Below are positions 54,411-64,000 of a stretch of DNA of 64,000 nucleotides, one piece after another. The translations under genes and the position numbers were made by a program. Origin of the DNA: Himantopus leucocephalus (taxonomy: Eukaryota > Chordata > Aves > Charadriiformes > Recurvirostridae); NCBI GenBank assembly GCA_003993805.1, contig RSEF01000002.1, forward strand, positions 97,589,887-97,653,886, in the 5' to 3' direction. The notes beneath the pieces are model-generated. The model was given only the letters and a program-made list of their open reading frames with translations. It ran no database searches and was not told the DNA's origin. Numbering within the stretch: the first letter of the stretch is position 1; each line of letters starts with the position of its first letter.

Positions 54411-57400
54411 GCAAAAAGCAAAAGAATGTATTAAAAGCAAAAGTAGTTTGAGGGCAAGTAAAACCTCTAGCTTGTTTTTTTAATTAATATTTTCTTTTTG
54501 TGACATAGCCCCAGGCATCCAAATATATATTCCTCTAATCCCACTTGACCTCAACACAAATGTTTATGCCAAGGGTGTTCTCATGTTCCCAAGACTGGGG
54601 TTTAGGATAATGGATTCTACCAAAGGGCATTCTTGCCTTTTTCTTCTATCCTTTCATTTCCAACCACCTTTCCATCCATGTTTTAATACCGATTCTCCTC
54701 TCGCCCATAGATACGGTCTCATGCATAATATTCCTACAGATGCTACACTAAGGGCCATGCCTCCTACAATCAGTACTAATAAATGCCTTCTTACCTCCTA
54801 GCTACTAGGCTGAAGTAAAAGCAGTTCTCAGTTTCTCTCTACCTCTGGATTCTCTGTACATGTTGCTGCTATCTCACTTCTGCACAGATGATCCATGAAG
54901 TCAGACAAATTCATTACTTAATATATATAAAATATATAGAAAGGCTGGGAAGGACAGATTTTTACAATTTATTCACTGACTGAAATAACAGGTTTTGAAA
55001 GAAGGAACCTTCTCTTAATTCTTTTTCTTTCAGTTAATGGCATGACTTCTGTAAAAGATAAATTTGAAATAATGTTGCTGTGAGAAGTGAGTGGATCAGG
55101 ATTTCATTCTTTGTTAGTGTAGACAGAAATGAATGCACAAGCTTTTTGTATATAGTTCTGAGTAAGTCTTCGTCTTTCATAAAATGCAGATCCACGCTGA
55201 AATTTTGTTTATAAAATTAGTCAAAATAGCATGCAAAAATGTCATCATATTTGTTAACCAAAATAAGCATTCTTTGAAAATTTGACTCATGAAAATCGGT
55301 AACAGAAAATTAAGATAGAATTTTCCTTTATGTACCTGTAAGCACTTTGAAGTGTTTCCATTGGTATATGATAAAAAACTTATGTCAGCTTTTGGTAATA
55401 TTATCACGAATTCCTTAACTTTACTTTTTGATGTAAAAGCTTTTCTGGTGCACCTTTTTGTACATTTCAAAGAAGTCAGAGAAGATCCCAATCAAACATA
55501 TTGTTCCACATCTGAAAAAAAGTGTTCCAAAGTAAAATGTTTAGAAGTAAAGCCCCTATTTACTTTTTTCTGCCAAAGTTTATATTTAAAATCTGTGTTT
55601 TGTAGGCACTAGTGATGATATGACATTCACTCAAAATAACCTGATGCACTTAGATTATTTTTAAGAAAAATTCTGATGGTAAAAATGAAAGATAAAAAGC
55701 CAAATGTAAAAAATAAGCTTTATCAGATAGAGGAAAAATCGACTATTTTTATCACCTGGTGGTTTTTTTAATGTGTTTATATATGAAAATATATACTTTA
55801 GTCACATTCTTTTAAGACATTTTGTGTAAAAGTTTTAACATCAATTTGACTGGAGTCTTCCTATTTGGTTTCAAGAGAAATATCAACTAATCAACACTAC
55901 AGACCCAGAATATGATTGTGGCTTATTCTGATAGATTACCTTCATGACAACAATACAGTTTGGGAAATATAGGAAGGGGAATTTAGGAACCTGCTTTACT
56001 TTACAGAAAAAAATTAGAGGCAAATTAACCTATAGCAGAGGACCTGAAGAGCAAGTAAGGAATCAGCAAGCAAAAGTCAAAACACAATTGCCTGAGACAA
56101 TATTTGCTTCTGTCTTTCCTTTTAGTCAACCTTACTCGGGATTTCTGGTAGTAGAGCCTACAGTGAAAGCTACTGCATTTCACATTATATGAACTTGGGC
56201 CTATTACTGTTCCCAAACTGCATTTCCAAAATGGATTGCTAATAGCCACTTACGGGAGATACTGCTACATGATTAGTTCCTGGTCGTTTTCTCCTGAACA
56301 AGGAAAAACATCTAAATATTATCATTGACTTGATTATTGCCCAGGAAGCCTGAAGAATAAACACTTTTAAGTCTTGACAACTGATTATGGAGGAGAAATA
56401 ATTTTAAAACTGTTGCAAAATACAAACAGGTTGTAGTATGTAAAACACAATTCCCCATGTAGTCATATGCACATACACTGATATTCATTCCCTGAATCTT
56501 AAAGTAATTTAAAAGGATAATTAGTCTGTAGTGCCTGAATTGGTTCCTCAGAGGGTTAGTGTCCACCCTGTTTGTCACTGTTTCTTGCCTAATCCTGTCT
56601 AATGAGGGTTTATGTTAACATGGCTAAGCACTTGCAGATATGCGCTACCAAGCTATCTAGGCTTAGAGAAGACACGCTGTTCAAATGTCACTGCCTTTGG
56701 CTATCGTGCTATACGATACTGATTATTATTATGTTTCATATTCAAAAAGCTGCCATTTGTACTTGTTTGTAGGCTCTTGTAGTTCTTGTGCAGGTAACAA
56801 TCAATGTCTGTATTTTTTCTAGATTTACATTTTTTAATGTACTTACTCTTTCTTTTGTTAATAACTCTCTCAGTGAGGTGAAATACACTTGATTTGCTGC
56901 TTTAAAGCATTTAGAGCAAGTTAATAAGAACTATACCAAAAATCATGCTAAAGTTTAAACATTGGTAAATATGCATATATAGAGATATACTTATGTTGGG
57001 GGTTGGATCGTTTGTTGGGTTTTGTTGTTTTGGGTTTTTTTTAATTGGCTTGCTGTCACTTCATTAGAATAGTTCAGTATAAAAAGTTAGTTCAGGTTTA
57101 TCTGGTCTGGGCTAGAGGTTTTCTTTTCAAAGAAGAAAATCATTTCTTTTTTTTTTTCTCTTTCTTCCTGTTTTAGAAGCTACCAGACCCTGTAGAGCAT
57201 AAAACATCACAGTCAGACCTTTTCTCTCTGGCTAGTTGTGATTATCCTTTGCAGGTAGGAAGGCATCCTACTAGAGTCTGAAAAGAGAGGTCAGTCTTCA
57301 GATCTGAGATTTTGTTCGAGTCTTTTTTTCGTTCCAGAAAGGTGAAGATTCGCTCCTGTTATAATTGCCTACATTAGCTATTTCTACACTGCTGCTAAAA

Positions 57401-57589
57401 AGCAGTCTCAGGAGTGCAGGCAAGCAGCTGACTAGCATGTACTCTCCCATCCACACTATTGCCTGCCAGGTTGCCTAAGGCCTGCCTGCAGGCAGCCCAT
57501 GAGCAGCCTGTTTGGGCATATCTGGAAAAGCACTAAGCTACCAGACTCATCAGGGATGGAGGGTCCTGACCACTGACTCCCCTCCAAAT
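54411..57589. other. Non-coding AT-rich stretch
   Basis: No gene is seen. It includes ATATAT-rich sequence near 54920, a G/T-rich tract at about 56996-57045 and a pyrimidine-rich tract near 57145-57170. A perfect 14-bp palindrome CTGCCTGCAGGCAG lies at 57482-57495. Confidence 0.7.
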
Positions 57590-57870
57590 GCAACGCAGAT
57601 ATATCAGGACGGTCCCTGACATCGGTTCAATGCCAGGTGAGCGTGCTGTCACGGCTGCCGTGCATCCCTTGCCTTCTGAAGGAGGAATCCTCCCGCGCAC
57701 TGAGTTGCCCTGCCTAGGAATAAGCCATTCAGCTGGCGTGCCCTCGCCGAGGGCAGAGCAAAAGAGGGCAACAGGGCAGCAGCACGCAGCACCCCCGTGC
57801 CCTCGCCCTGCCTGGGGCTGGGGCTGGCTTCCACTTGCTCAGTTCCTTCTGTGTCTCACCTTAAAACCCT
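57590..57870. other. Small GC- and CpG-rich patch
   Basis: Against an AT-rich background this patch holds about ten CpGs in 57650-57840 and the 11-mer GTGCCCTCGCC twice, about 58 bp apart, plus two GGGGCT units. The 94-codon plus frame and 61-codon minus frame here are explained by GC content. It is shorter than a standard CpG island and has no TATA-type or initiator context I can point to. Confidence 0.6.
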
Positions 57871-58788
57871 GAGCAGTTTGGTTTACTGTGGGTGAAGTGG
57901 GTATCATTGTGATTCACCGAAACAGAAGTGCATGTGTTTGTACATGTGTGCTTAAGTCAAGCCCATAATCCCAAAATAAATTAGCCTGAGTGCTTACATT
58001 TGCGACCAGCTAAGTCTTTGGGTGTATCACTGGTTTATACAGTTGCAGGATATATAAAATGTTGCTGTACCTCAGAGTTTAATAGGGAGCCTTGTGAAAC
58101 ACTACAATTTCTCTTTCCACTGCAGAGTAGTGTTGCTATAGTTGAGGTAAACAGAGCTGTGTATGCCAACAGTTTGCTTGGTTTCATCATGCGTGTCACT
58201 TAAAAATTGGCATAGCATCAGTATCCAACTAAAACTCAGCCAAGGCATACTTCAAAGCTTTCTGAATCTTCCTGTCCCTTTCTGCAAACCTGTGTTAAAG
58301 ATGAACCACATAGTGCAACATGTAACTCAGAGAATTCACTGGTGAACTTTTGATACTAAAACATATTAGTTAAAGTATCTTCAACTTAAATGGAGGAAAT
58401 ACCAGTATAATTTAGCAGATAATGACAATTTTCATTGCTCCATTTCATTGTTTTTCTTTGGCCAGTAGAAACCCTTAGTACTACATTAAATGTGATGCTG
58501 ATTTGACACTTACTTGGAAAGAATTCTAGACAAAACCCCCCTTTTCTTTTTTTTTTTTTTTAATAAGAAGGAATATTCTTAGACAACTAGTCTAAGCAGA
58601 AACTCACGTTAGTTTTAGGTCACCCTGGCAGCATCAACTCTCTAAGTTGGGGATGCTGAGGAAAAGAAACGAACAAATAGATAGCTTTTTATCTAAGGTA
58701 CTGCTCACCCTCTGGAAACCAGTGGATTGTTTGAGTTAGACCTGTGTATGCACAATGTGTTTACAACTCCATCAGTGTGCTTATCTGG
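57871..58788. other. Non-coding stretch
   Basis: No gene is seen; it contains the C6/T15 tract at 58536-58561. Confidence 0.7.
58536..58561 (+). repeat. Polypyrimidine tract with T15
   Basis: Six C, four T, one C and then a run of fifteen T. On the minus strand this is an A-tract, but I see no retroposed body next to it. Confidence 0.85.
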
Positions 58789-58895
58789 AATAAATCATAG
58801 GTGTCCTTCTTTTTGAATCTGTTAATATTTTTGGCTTCCTTAGGATCAGTATTGTGGCAAAAAGTTCCACAGTCAGAATAAGAGTACAAAGTCAC
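58789..58895 (-). mobile_element. Old CR1/L3-type LINE tail remnant
   Basis: On the minus strand one frame gives LWNFLPQ (58852-58872), matching the family's LWNSLP block. After a shift, another frame gives DPKEAKNINRFKKKDTYDLF, matching the 'eAktInxFKxxLD' block that follows. Order and spacing fit the ORF2 C-terminus of CR1/L3 elements. It is short and diverged, with no 3' tail visible. Confidence 0.65.
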
Positions 58896-59494
58896 GGCCT
58901 GAAAATTTCTAGTTCTCACCCTAAGATATTTGAGAACAAAATATAGTATTTTATAGTACAGTATTTTATACTATATTTGATTCTATTTTATAGTATAGGA
59001 TGCTAACATTGTACATGAAAAGTAGAGTTGTTTGGCTATCAGACTGGTGTGTGGGAAAGGAGGATTGAACTTGTTGAATCATTTCTAGTACACCCAGCTT
59101 CCATCTCTTCTTCAAGTTAGAAAACTATTTTTAAGGAGTAAGCCCATTCTTCTTTTAGCTACTGTCTGGAAACAGATGTCTTTGAGCAAAGACTTCTAAA
59201 ATTGTTTCCCAAGTCATGAATCTTGATGTAAGGAAAGAAGTAACTGGCTATAAGTAAGGATGGGAATCTATTGAGAAAATTTCCCAAGAATATGCCACTG
59301 TATCCTTTATGTGTTATCACCTGTGAATTTAATTTCTTCAGGAGATAACCATGGTGTCTCCTATTCCCAGACTGTTGTACCCACTACAGGGAATATAGCT
59401 TCCTCAGCTGCCAGAGCTCTTCCCTGCTAGACAAAAGGAAGGGTCCCATCGAGCGTTCTTGGGCTAGCAGCCACATAGATTATTTTCTGCTATA
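58896..59494. other. Non-coding AT-rich stretch with small palindrome
   Basis: AAATATAGTA (58939-58948) and TACTATATTT (58969-58978) are exact reverse complements inside a TATAGTATTTTA-rich tract. No gene is seen. Confidence 0.65.
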
Positions 59495-59720
59495 TCAGTC
59501 CTGCAGTGATTAGTAATTACTGAAAGCTGAATCTGGTCCATTGTTAATTTATTTAAATCACTTAATTTCATTATATCATAGGCGAATTACAGGGACAGTT
59601 ACTGTTTTGGCCACGCAAAACCGTCTGTGGCCAAGATGTACAATGTTTCTCTAATTTGCCTCCAAGGGAATTTAATTAATTGTGTAGTGGGCAATATGGC
59701 AAAGGCTGGAATTTGTATTC
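59495..59720. promoter_or_regulatory. Candidate conserved regulatory patch with dyads
   Basis: It holds the homeodomain palindrome AGTAATTACT (59512-59521), TTTAATTAATT near 59671, and the perfect inverted pair TTGGCCAC (59607-59614) / GTGGCCAA (59627-59634) separated by 12 nt. TTGGC and GCCAA are NFI half-sites, although the spacing is not the canonical five bases. Motif density is visible; conservation and activity are inference. Confidence 0.28.
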
Positions 59721-60199
59721 ATCATTGGCTCAGTAAAAAGTTCAAATCCTGCTCCACTCATCCTGACCAGGAAAGACCAGAAGGCTGTTGCAGAACAAAG
59801 GTAGAAGCTCTTCTGCAGCTGCTCCTTCTGTCTTTGTGGCATTAATAGTTTTGACTTCTACAACATGAGGTCATTTATCAATAAAATGTACACCAGGTCC
59901 AGTTAGCCCTTCAAGCACCCCAAATATAAAAGCAGTTGATTTCTGCAGTCCTACAATGTCCCCATCAAATCAATTTGTTCCTCCTTCTCACCACACAAAG
60001 AAGTCCCATCAAGACTTCAGAAGAGGGAGAGCGGAGGAAAGAGAAAGGGCAAAACGGGGACATACCGTAATCACAAGAGGTAACCTTGGACTGTTATGGA
60101 TTATTTTGAAGACATGATTTTTGAGTGAAAATCTATCTTTACAGTGAACATTTCACACAGTAATTGACAAATTCAGCAGCAATTTCACACAGCTCTAGT

Positions 60200-60360
60200 C
60201 ATCAGTCATTTGAAATATACAAGTACAGTATTCTACTGCTAATGAGTTTCAAGTGCATAATAAGTTAATTTGATTGACAGCCCTTGACCAATAGTAAAGC
60301 CAATTTTTACAGTTGAAATAAATTTTTCTGCTATTGGTATACATTTATTAATTTCCACTG
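60200..60360. promoter_or_regulatory. Candidate regulatory patch around a PBX/MEIS site
   Basis: TGATTGACAG (60271-60280) is an exact PBX-MEIS/PREP composite decamer, preceded by TTAATT and followed within 10 bp by TTGACCAATAG, which contains a CCAAT box and a nuclear-receptor-like half-site. The surrounding sequence is unique and AT-rich. Clustering of an exact long motif with a CCAAT box raises this above a lone match, but there is no direct evidence of function. Confidence 0.33.
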
Positions 60361-63300
60361 TAGAAAAATAATCATGTTTTAGCACCATGGTAGTCATAAA
60401 ACAAATATGCTATCACTTTTAGGCATATGCTCTTAAAATAAGCTTTTAAACGGTTCTCTTTAGTGAGCATACGTGAATTTAGACCTGTCAAGACAAACAG
60501 GTTTATGCATCCAACTAAGAAGTCAGGCATCTATCTATCATGTCTGCATGTGCTGCTTACACGGATTGTGTTCACAAATGAGTTTTGCGACTTATCTAAG
60601 AGTACAGATGAAGATTCAAGGTTGGATTGAGGCCTCTTTAAAACCTCATCTTGAGTTTGATACATTTAATAAAGCTGAGTTTCCTGGGGAAGATGCAGTA
60701 TGGCAACTATATCATGCATTCCAGTTATTTCCATGGTAGGATTCTCAAAAGCATACAGTAAGAACTGAAAACCAGATTGCTTTAGCAAGGAATTTTATCC
60801 TATGTCTGACATTGTAAGCAAATTATATTGCTACTCCAGTAGTTCTCTTGACTGCAGGATACAGAATAGTTAGCAAGAGCTAACCAACAGAGGAAAAAAG
60901 TCCAATAGCGTTATCAACTTTAATGGGATGAAACCATTTCTCAAAAACTGGGTCTTGCACTCTTCTTTACTAAACTATTTTCCAAGATATGCTAAACACA
61001 TAATGAATAAAATAAAGTGGATTGGCTAAATTGACAAAGATGCCTGACCAAGAAAGTTGACGACATCCTAAATATCTACAAGTACAATCTAGTTATGACA
61101 CCACTCTAGCTACTATTGGTTTTTGGAGCTAATTAGAAGGTTTGCAATAGAATAATTTTTGATGGGATACTCAGGAAGTATTCGAGTATGCCAATGCTTT
61201 TTTTCAATTTTCCTTTACAGAATACACACAGAGACTATTTTAGTTCAACCGCACTGGAGCTGAATTAAAATATAATTTAACAGCAGTAGTTTATTTTGAA
61301 TTTGTCTACTCAATGACTGTATACTTGATCTGGTATACAGATGTCAGACAGGAAGAATCACAGAACTCTGACCTCATATAAAGGACACGAAACACAAATG
61401 ATACAAAAATAAATATCGCGTAACTCATAAATAAATTTCACCCAGCAAAAATGCTCTGGATACTTAGAAGTTATTATCTGGGTGCTTTTTGCCAAGTATT
61501 CTTCCAAGTTGGATGTTTTCATGGTGCGACAGTCTCTTCAGCAATGTGCCATTTGTGATGTGCCATTCTTTCCCTTACTCAATGATTTTATATAGTTCAT
61601 CACAGAATTTGCACAGATTAGAAATCATGTAAGAGGGAAGGAACTAAGAGGTCACAAGAGTTTTGCATTGCAGGAGTAAACATTTTTTACTTTATTTTGT
61701 TGAGAAGTCAAAGCATTATGCCTTAAAATACAGTGAAGTAGTGTCCCGAATCATTGCTACTGAGGATCGGGATATTTTGCTCACAATACTTTTAAGAGAA
61801 ATCCATACTAACGGGAAACAAGTATTCCAGCATCTTGTATTTGTGACCCTAGATTCAGGGGTGATGTTTTTCAAAGCAGAAAGCAGAGTCATATTCCTAT
61901 CCCTTACAGGAATGCAGCTTAGTCCTCAAATAAGCATGCTTGAAATCCTCATTAAGAAGCTGATGGGTGCTGTCACCATAAAAAGCATTCAGGACAGAAA
62001 TATATTTGTCTGTGCATGCATGGTTCTTAAATAAAAACAAAATAATGTAAAGTATTTATAATTTTCAGGTATATTAACTGAAAGTTATTATACCACAGCA
62101 TTTGAAGAGCCTCTTTTCAAGTGGGAAAATCTATTTAAATATACATTCAGGAGATATTATATATATATAGTGTGCATTTTAAAATGTACATGTTACGTAT
62201 TAAAATACATACTTCAGCACACACAAGGAAGTCTCAAAATTTTAGGTTTTATTGAGAATACTTAGGTTTCTACTGCAAATCTATTGTGACAAGCTGCATT
62301 GAAAGACCTCGCTGTCACGGATAACATAAGTGTAATCTTTCTGCACCTCATCAACATTGTCTTTAAGTCATTCTCCAGAGGGAAAATTGGTTGGGCAAGA
62401 GGTCAATTCACTTTCAGTTCCCATTCAATGCCAGTGCACTTAGCTAACTGTGACCAATTAAATGATATTTTCTGTGAGAAAAACATTTTGTCTACAGGAA
62501 CCCACTTCCAGCTACTGAATCGTTACTTATGGATTTCATGTATGGCCTTGAAAAGCCATCAGATAGAAGAATTCTGTTAATTTTGAACCGAAATGCCAAA
62601 GGCTTTGTTTCATGGAATAAATATAAAAAACAAGTTTAGCTGACGTTTATTACTATGATATCTCCACCTCCTGACTGTATAAAATAAATCTAGAAATCTC
62701 AGAAGAAATCACAATCTAAACCACTTAATCTCAGTTGACTGTGTTGAAATCACTGTGGGACGGATTCACGGGCCTTGAAATATGTCTAACAGTGAGATAC
62801 TTAAAGATCAGAATCTGTTTAAACAGAACAGACTTAAGAACAGGATTAATCCTTGTCTGCAAACATCTGTACAAGGAGAAGATATCTGATATTAGAAGGT
62901 TCTTCGGTTAAACAGAGAAATCCTTCGTGAGAACCCAACATAAAGACACAAAAAAATCAAAAGAGGAAAGAGGCAAATTTATAAAAATGTGGGTAACTGC
63001 AACAGGAACAACCTGCCTGGAAGTGAAGATGTTTCTCTACCTCCTAAAGAGGAGCGGTTATATTCCCTGAAAGGTCATAAGTCTCCTGGCAGAACCTGGG
63101 CAGGTGCGGCACAGATCCAAACCTCAACCTCAGAAATTCACATCCACCTTCTACCCGTCAGTCAGTGCAGTTATCTGGCTGTCTCTCTGTCTGACTGGAA
63201 AGTTTCCTGGGCGCAGTGCCCAGAAATTGTCCCATCTGAGAAGAAGGCATATGTGTGCGGCCATGGCCCGACAGGGACCCAGAAAGCAGGACCTGCTCCG

Positions 63301-63625
63301 TGCCTTCAGGCAACATGCAGCGACTTCGCTGGGTCCCATGCAAAGTGTGATGGCATATTCCCTCTTCTAAAAGATGGGTAACTGCTGTATCATCGCCTCC
63401 CTTTTTATGAATTCCCTAGAGGCTGGAGCATTTGAGACTCAGTCAATATCCTCCATCTGAAAAGATTAAGAGCCACAGCTCCCCTCTCCCAGGAGACTGC
63501 GTTAACCACAAGCCACACAGCTGGGAAAGGAGGGGGCTGCTGCTGTTGAAACCCTACATCTGCAGAGGAAAGAATGCAATATATCCACGGAAGATGTAAG
63601 AGGGAGTGCAAGAGGGAACATGACT
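60361..63625. other. Non-coding stretch, GC-richer to the right
   Basis: AT-rich up to about 62980, then more balanced. Open frames of 123 codons (61663-62034) and 130 codons (62989-63381) begin at TTG and GTG, not ATG, and carry no recognisable domain. The right part (about 63000-63600) may be further diverged repeat belonging with the tRNA-like element, but I cannot align it. Confidence 0.6.
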
Positions 63626-63820
63626 CTGTGGCCTAGTGCCTACGGCACTCATCTGGGAGTGGGCAGACCTAGATTCCACTCCTTGCTTCAAGAACAGCTT
63701 CTGTATTTTTATATTAAAGAGTTATTGGTTTTGGATACCCCAAGGCTGGGCTGATGAGGTTATTGAACCCAAATCTCCCACATTCCGGGTGAGTTCCAAT
63801 GAGCAAAACAACGAGCTATT
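63626..63820. mobile_element. Old tRNA-like inverted-arm repeat (SINE-like palindrome)
   Basis: The left arm begins GTGGCCTAGTGCCTACGGCA and continues CTCATCTGGGAGTGGGCAGA, then CCTAGATTCCACTCC. This layout has a tRNA A-box-like TGGCCTAGTG and a B-box-like GACCTAGATTCCA. The right arm (63763-63796) reads on the minus strand as GGAACTCACCCGGAATGTGG then GAGATTTGGGTTCAA, the same sequence with substitutions, including a good B-box core GGTTCAA. Thus two tRNA-like arms face each other around about 80 bp. I know this arrangement from an old repeat of turtle and other sauropsid genomes; its library name needs a search. It is not a working tRNA gene, since no cloverleaf closes. Confidence 0.6.
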
Positions 63821-64000
63821 ATACAAATGATAGCTGCCTTCTCAGGCAGCCTTTTAAAAGAAAGCAGTGGATGACTCTTTGAAGGAGCAGATGTCAGCAC
63901 CGACCAGAGGGACGGAACCTGAGTCCGGAGCCTGCGGCTGCCTCCTGGAGCCCCAGGGCCAGGCTCTCATCCACGGAGCTGTACATACCACCTCCGTCCC
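63821..64000. other. Window end, unassigned GC-rich sequence
   Basis: It contains a short inverted repeat GGCTGCC-like pair around 63840-63851 (AGCTGCCTTCTCAGGCAGC) and GC-rich sequence running off the window. It may belong to the adjacent tRNA-like repeat. No coding feature is seen. Confidence 0.5.

Noticed and set aside
56996..57045. G-quadruplex in a G/T-rich tract
   Set aside because: The G runs are separated by long T-rich loops and one run is only two bases long, so a stable quadruplex is unlikely.
61663..62034. 123-codon plus-strand open frame
   Set aside because: It begins with TTG, not ATG, and the peptide resembles no family I know. No splice or polyadenylation context supports it.
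62989..63381. 130-codon plus-strand open frame, the longest in the window
   Set aside because: It begins with GTG, carries no recognisable domain, lies in locally GC-richer sequence where stops are fewer, and overlaps other open frames on both strands.
63626..63700. Functional tRNA gene suggested by A-box and B-box-like words
   Set aside because: No acceptor or anticodon stem closes, the B-box is mutated on this arm, and the inverted second arm shows it is a repeat.

Overview
The window looks like nuclear DNA of a bird. A CR1 LINE at 5301-5585 ends in the avian-type 3' tail (three copies of an ATTCTATG octamer, read on the minus strand), and a second CR1 fragment abuts an assembly gap at 23182-23300. 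The rest is AT-rich and single-copy in appearance, with microsatellites, homopolymer runs, decayed LINE pieces and ancient amniote repeats. There is no operon-like gene packing, and I find no convincing protein-coding gene, tRNA, rRNA or CRISPR array. Exon-intron structure cannot be excluded for a few isolated exons or for a lncRNA, but nothing seen demands it. The best description is a gene-poor intergenic or intronic stretch.

Layout. 1-5300 is AT-rich with an ancient repeat at 3459-3690. 5301-5585 is the best preserved CR1, with an open C-terminal reverse-transcriptase-ORF tail. 5586-13934 holds one decayed CR1 (8729-8952), a 20-bp minisatellite (13261-13320) and a homeodomain/POU-site-rich patch (7440-7720). 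13935-14130 is another CR1 remnant. 22455-23300 is a composite: an old CR1 (LINE ORF remnants readable), a 100-N gap, and a younger CR1 piece lacking its 3' end. 23301-42020 is mostly featureless AT-rich DNA with a motif-rich patch at 26900-27290. 42020-43012 is a long, very old CR1 with recognisable but broken reverse-transcriptase blocks. 43013-58788 holds a bulged 44-nt inverted repeat (49240-49283), several pieces of an old amniote repeat (51780-54410) and a small GC/CpG-rich patch (57590-57870). 58789-64000 has another CR1 tail, two motif-rich patches (59495-59720, 60200-60360) and, near the right edge, an inverted pair of tRNA-like arms (63626-63820).

All seven confident CR1 pieces read on the minus strand; they are unrelated insertions of different age, not a working unit. 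Possible function, if any, would be regulatory: several patches have the look of conserved developmental enhancers, including two exact PBX/MEIS-type decamers. Conservation cannot be seen from one sequence, so these calls are weak.

I did not find an undescribed protein-based system. The most useful leads are the nested CR1 at the mis-sized gap, the 44-nt inverted repeat, the tRNA-like palindrome, and an 18-mer (one mismatch) shared by two distant sites.
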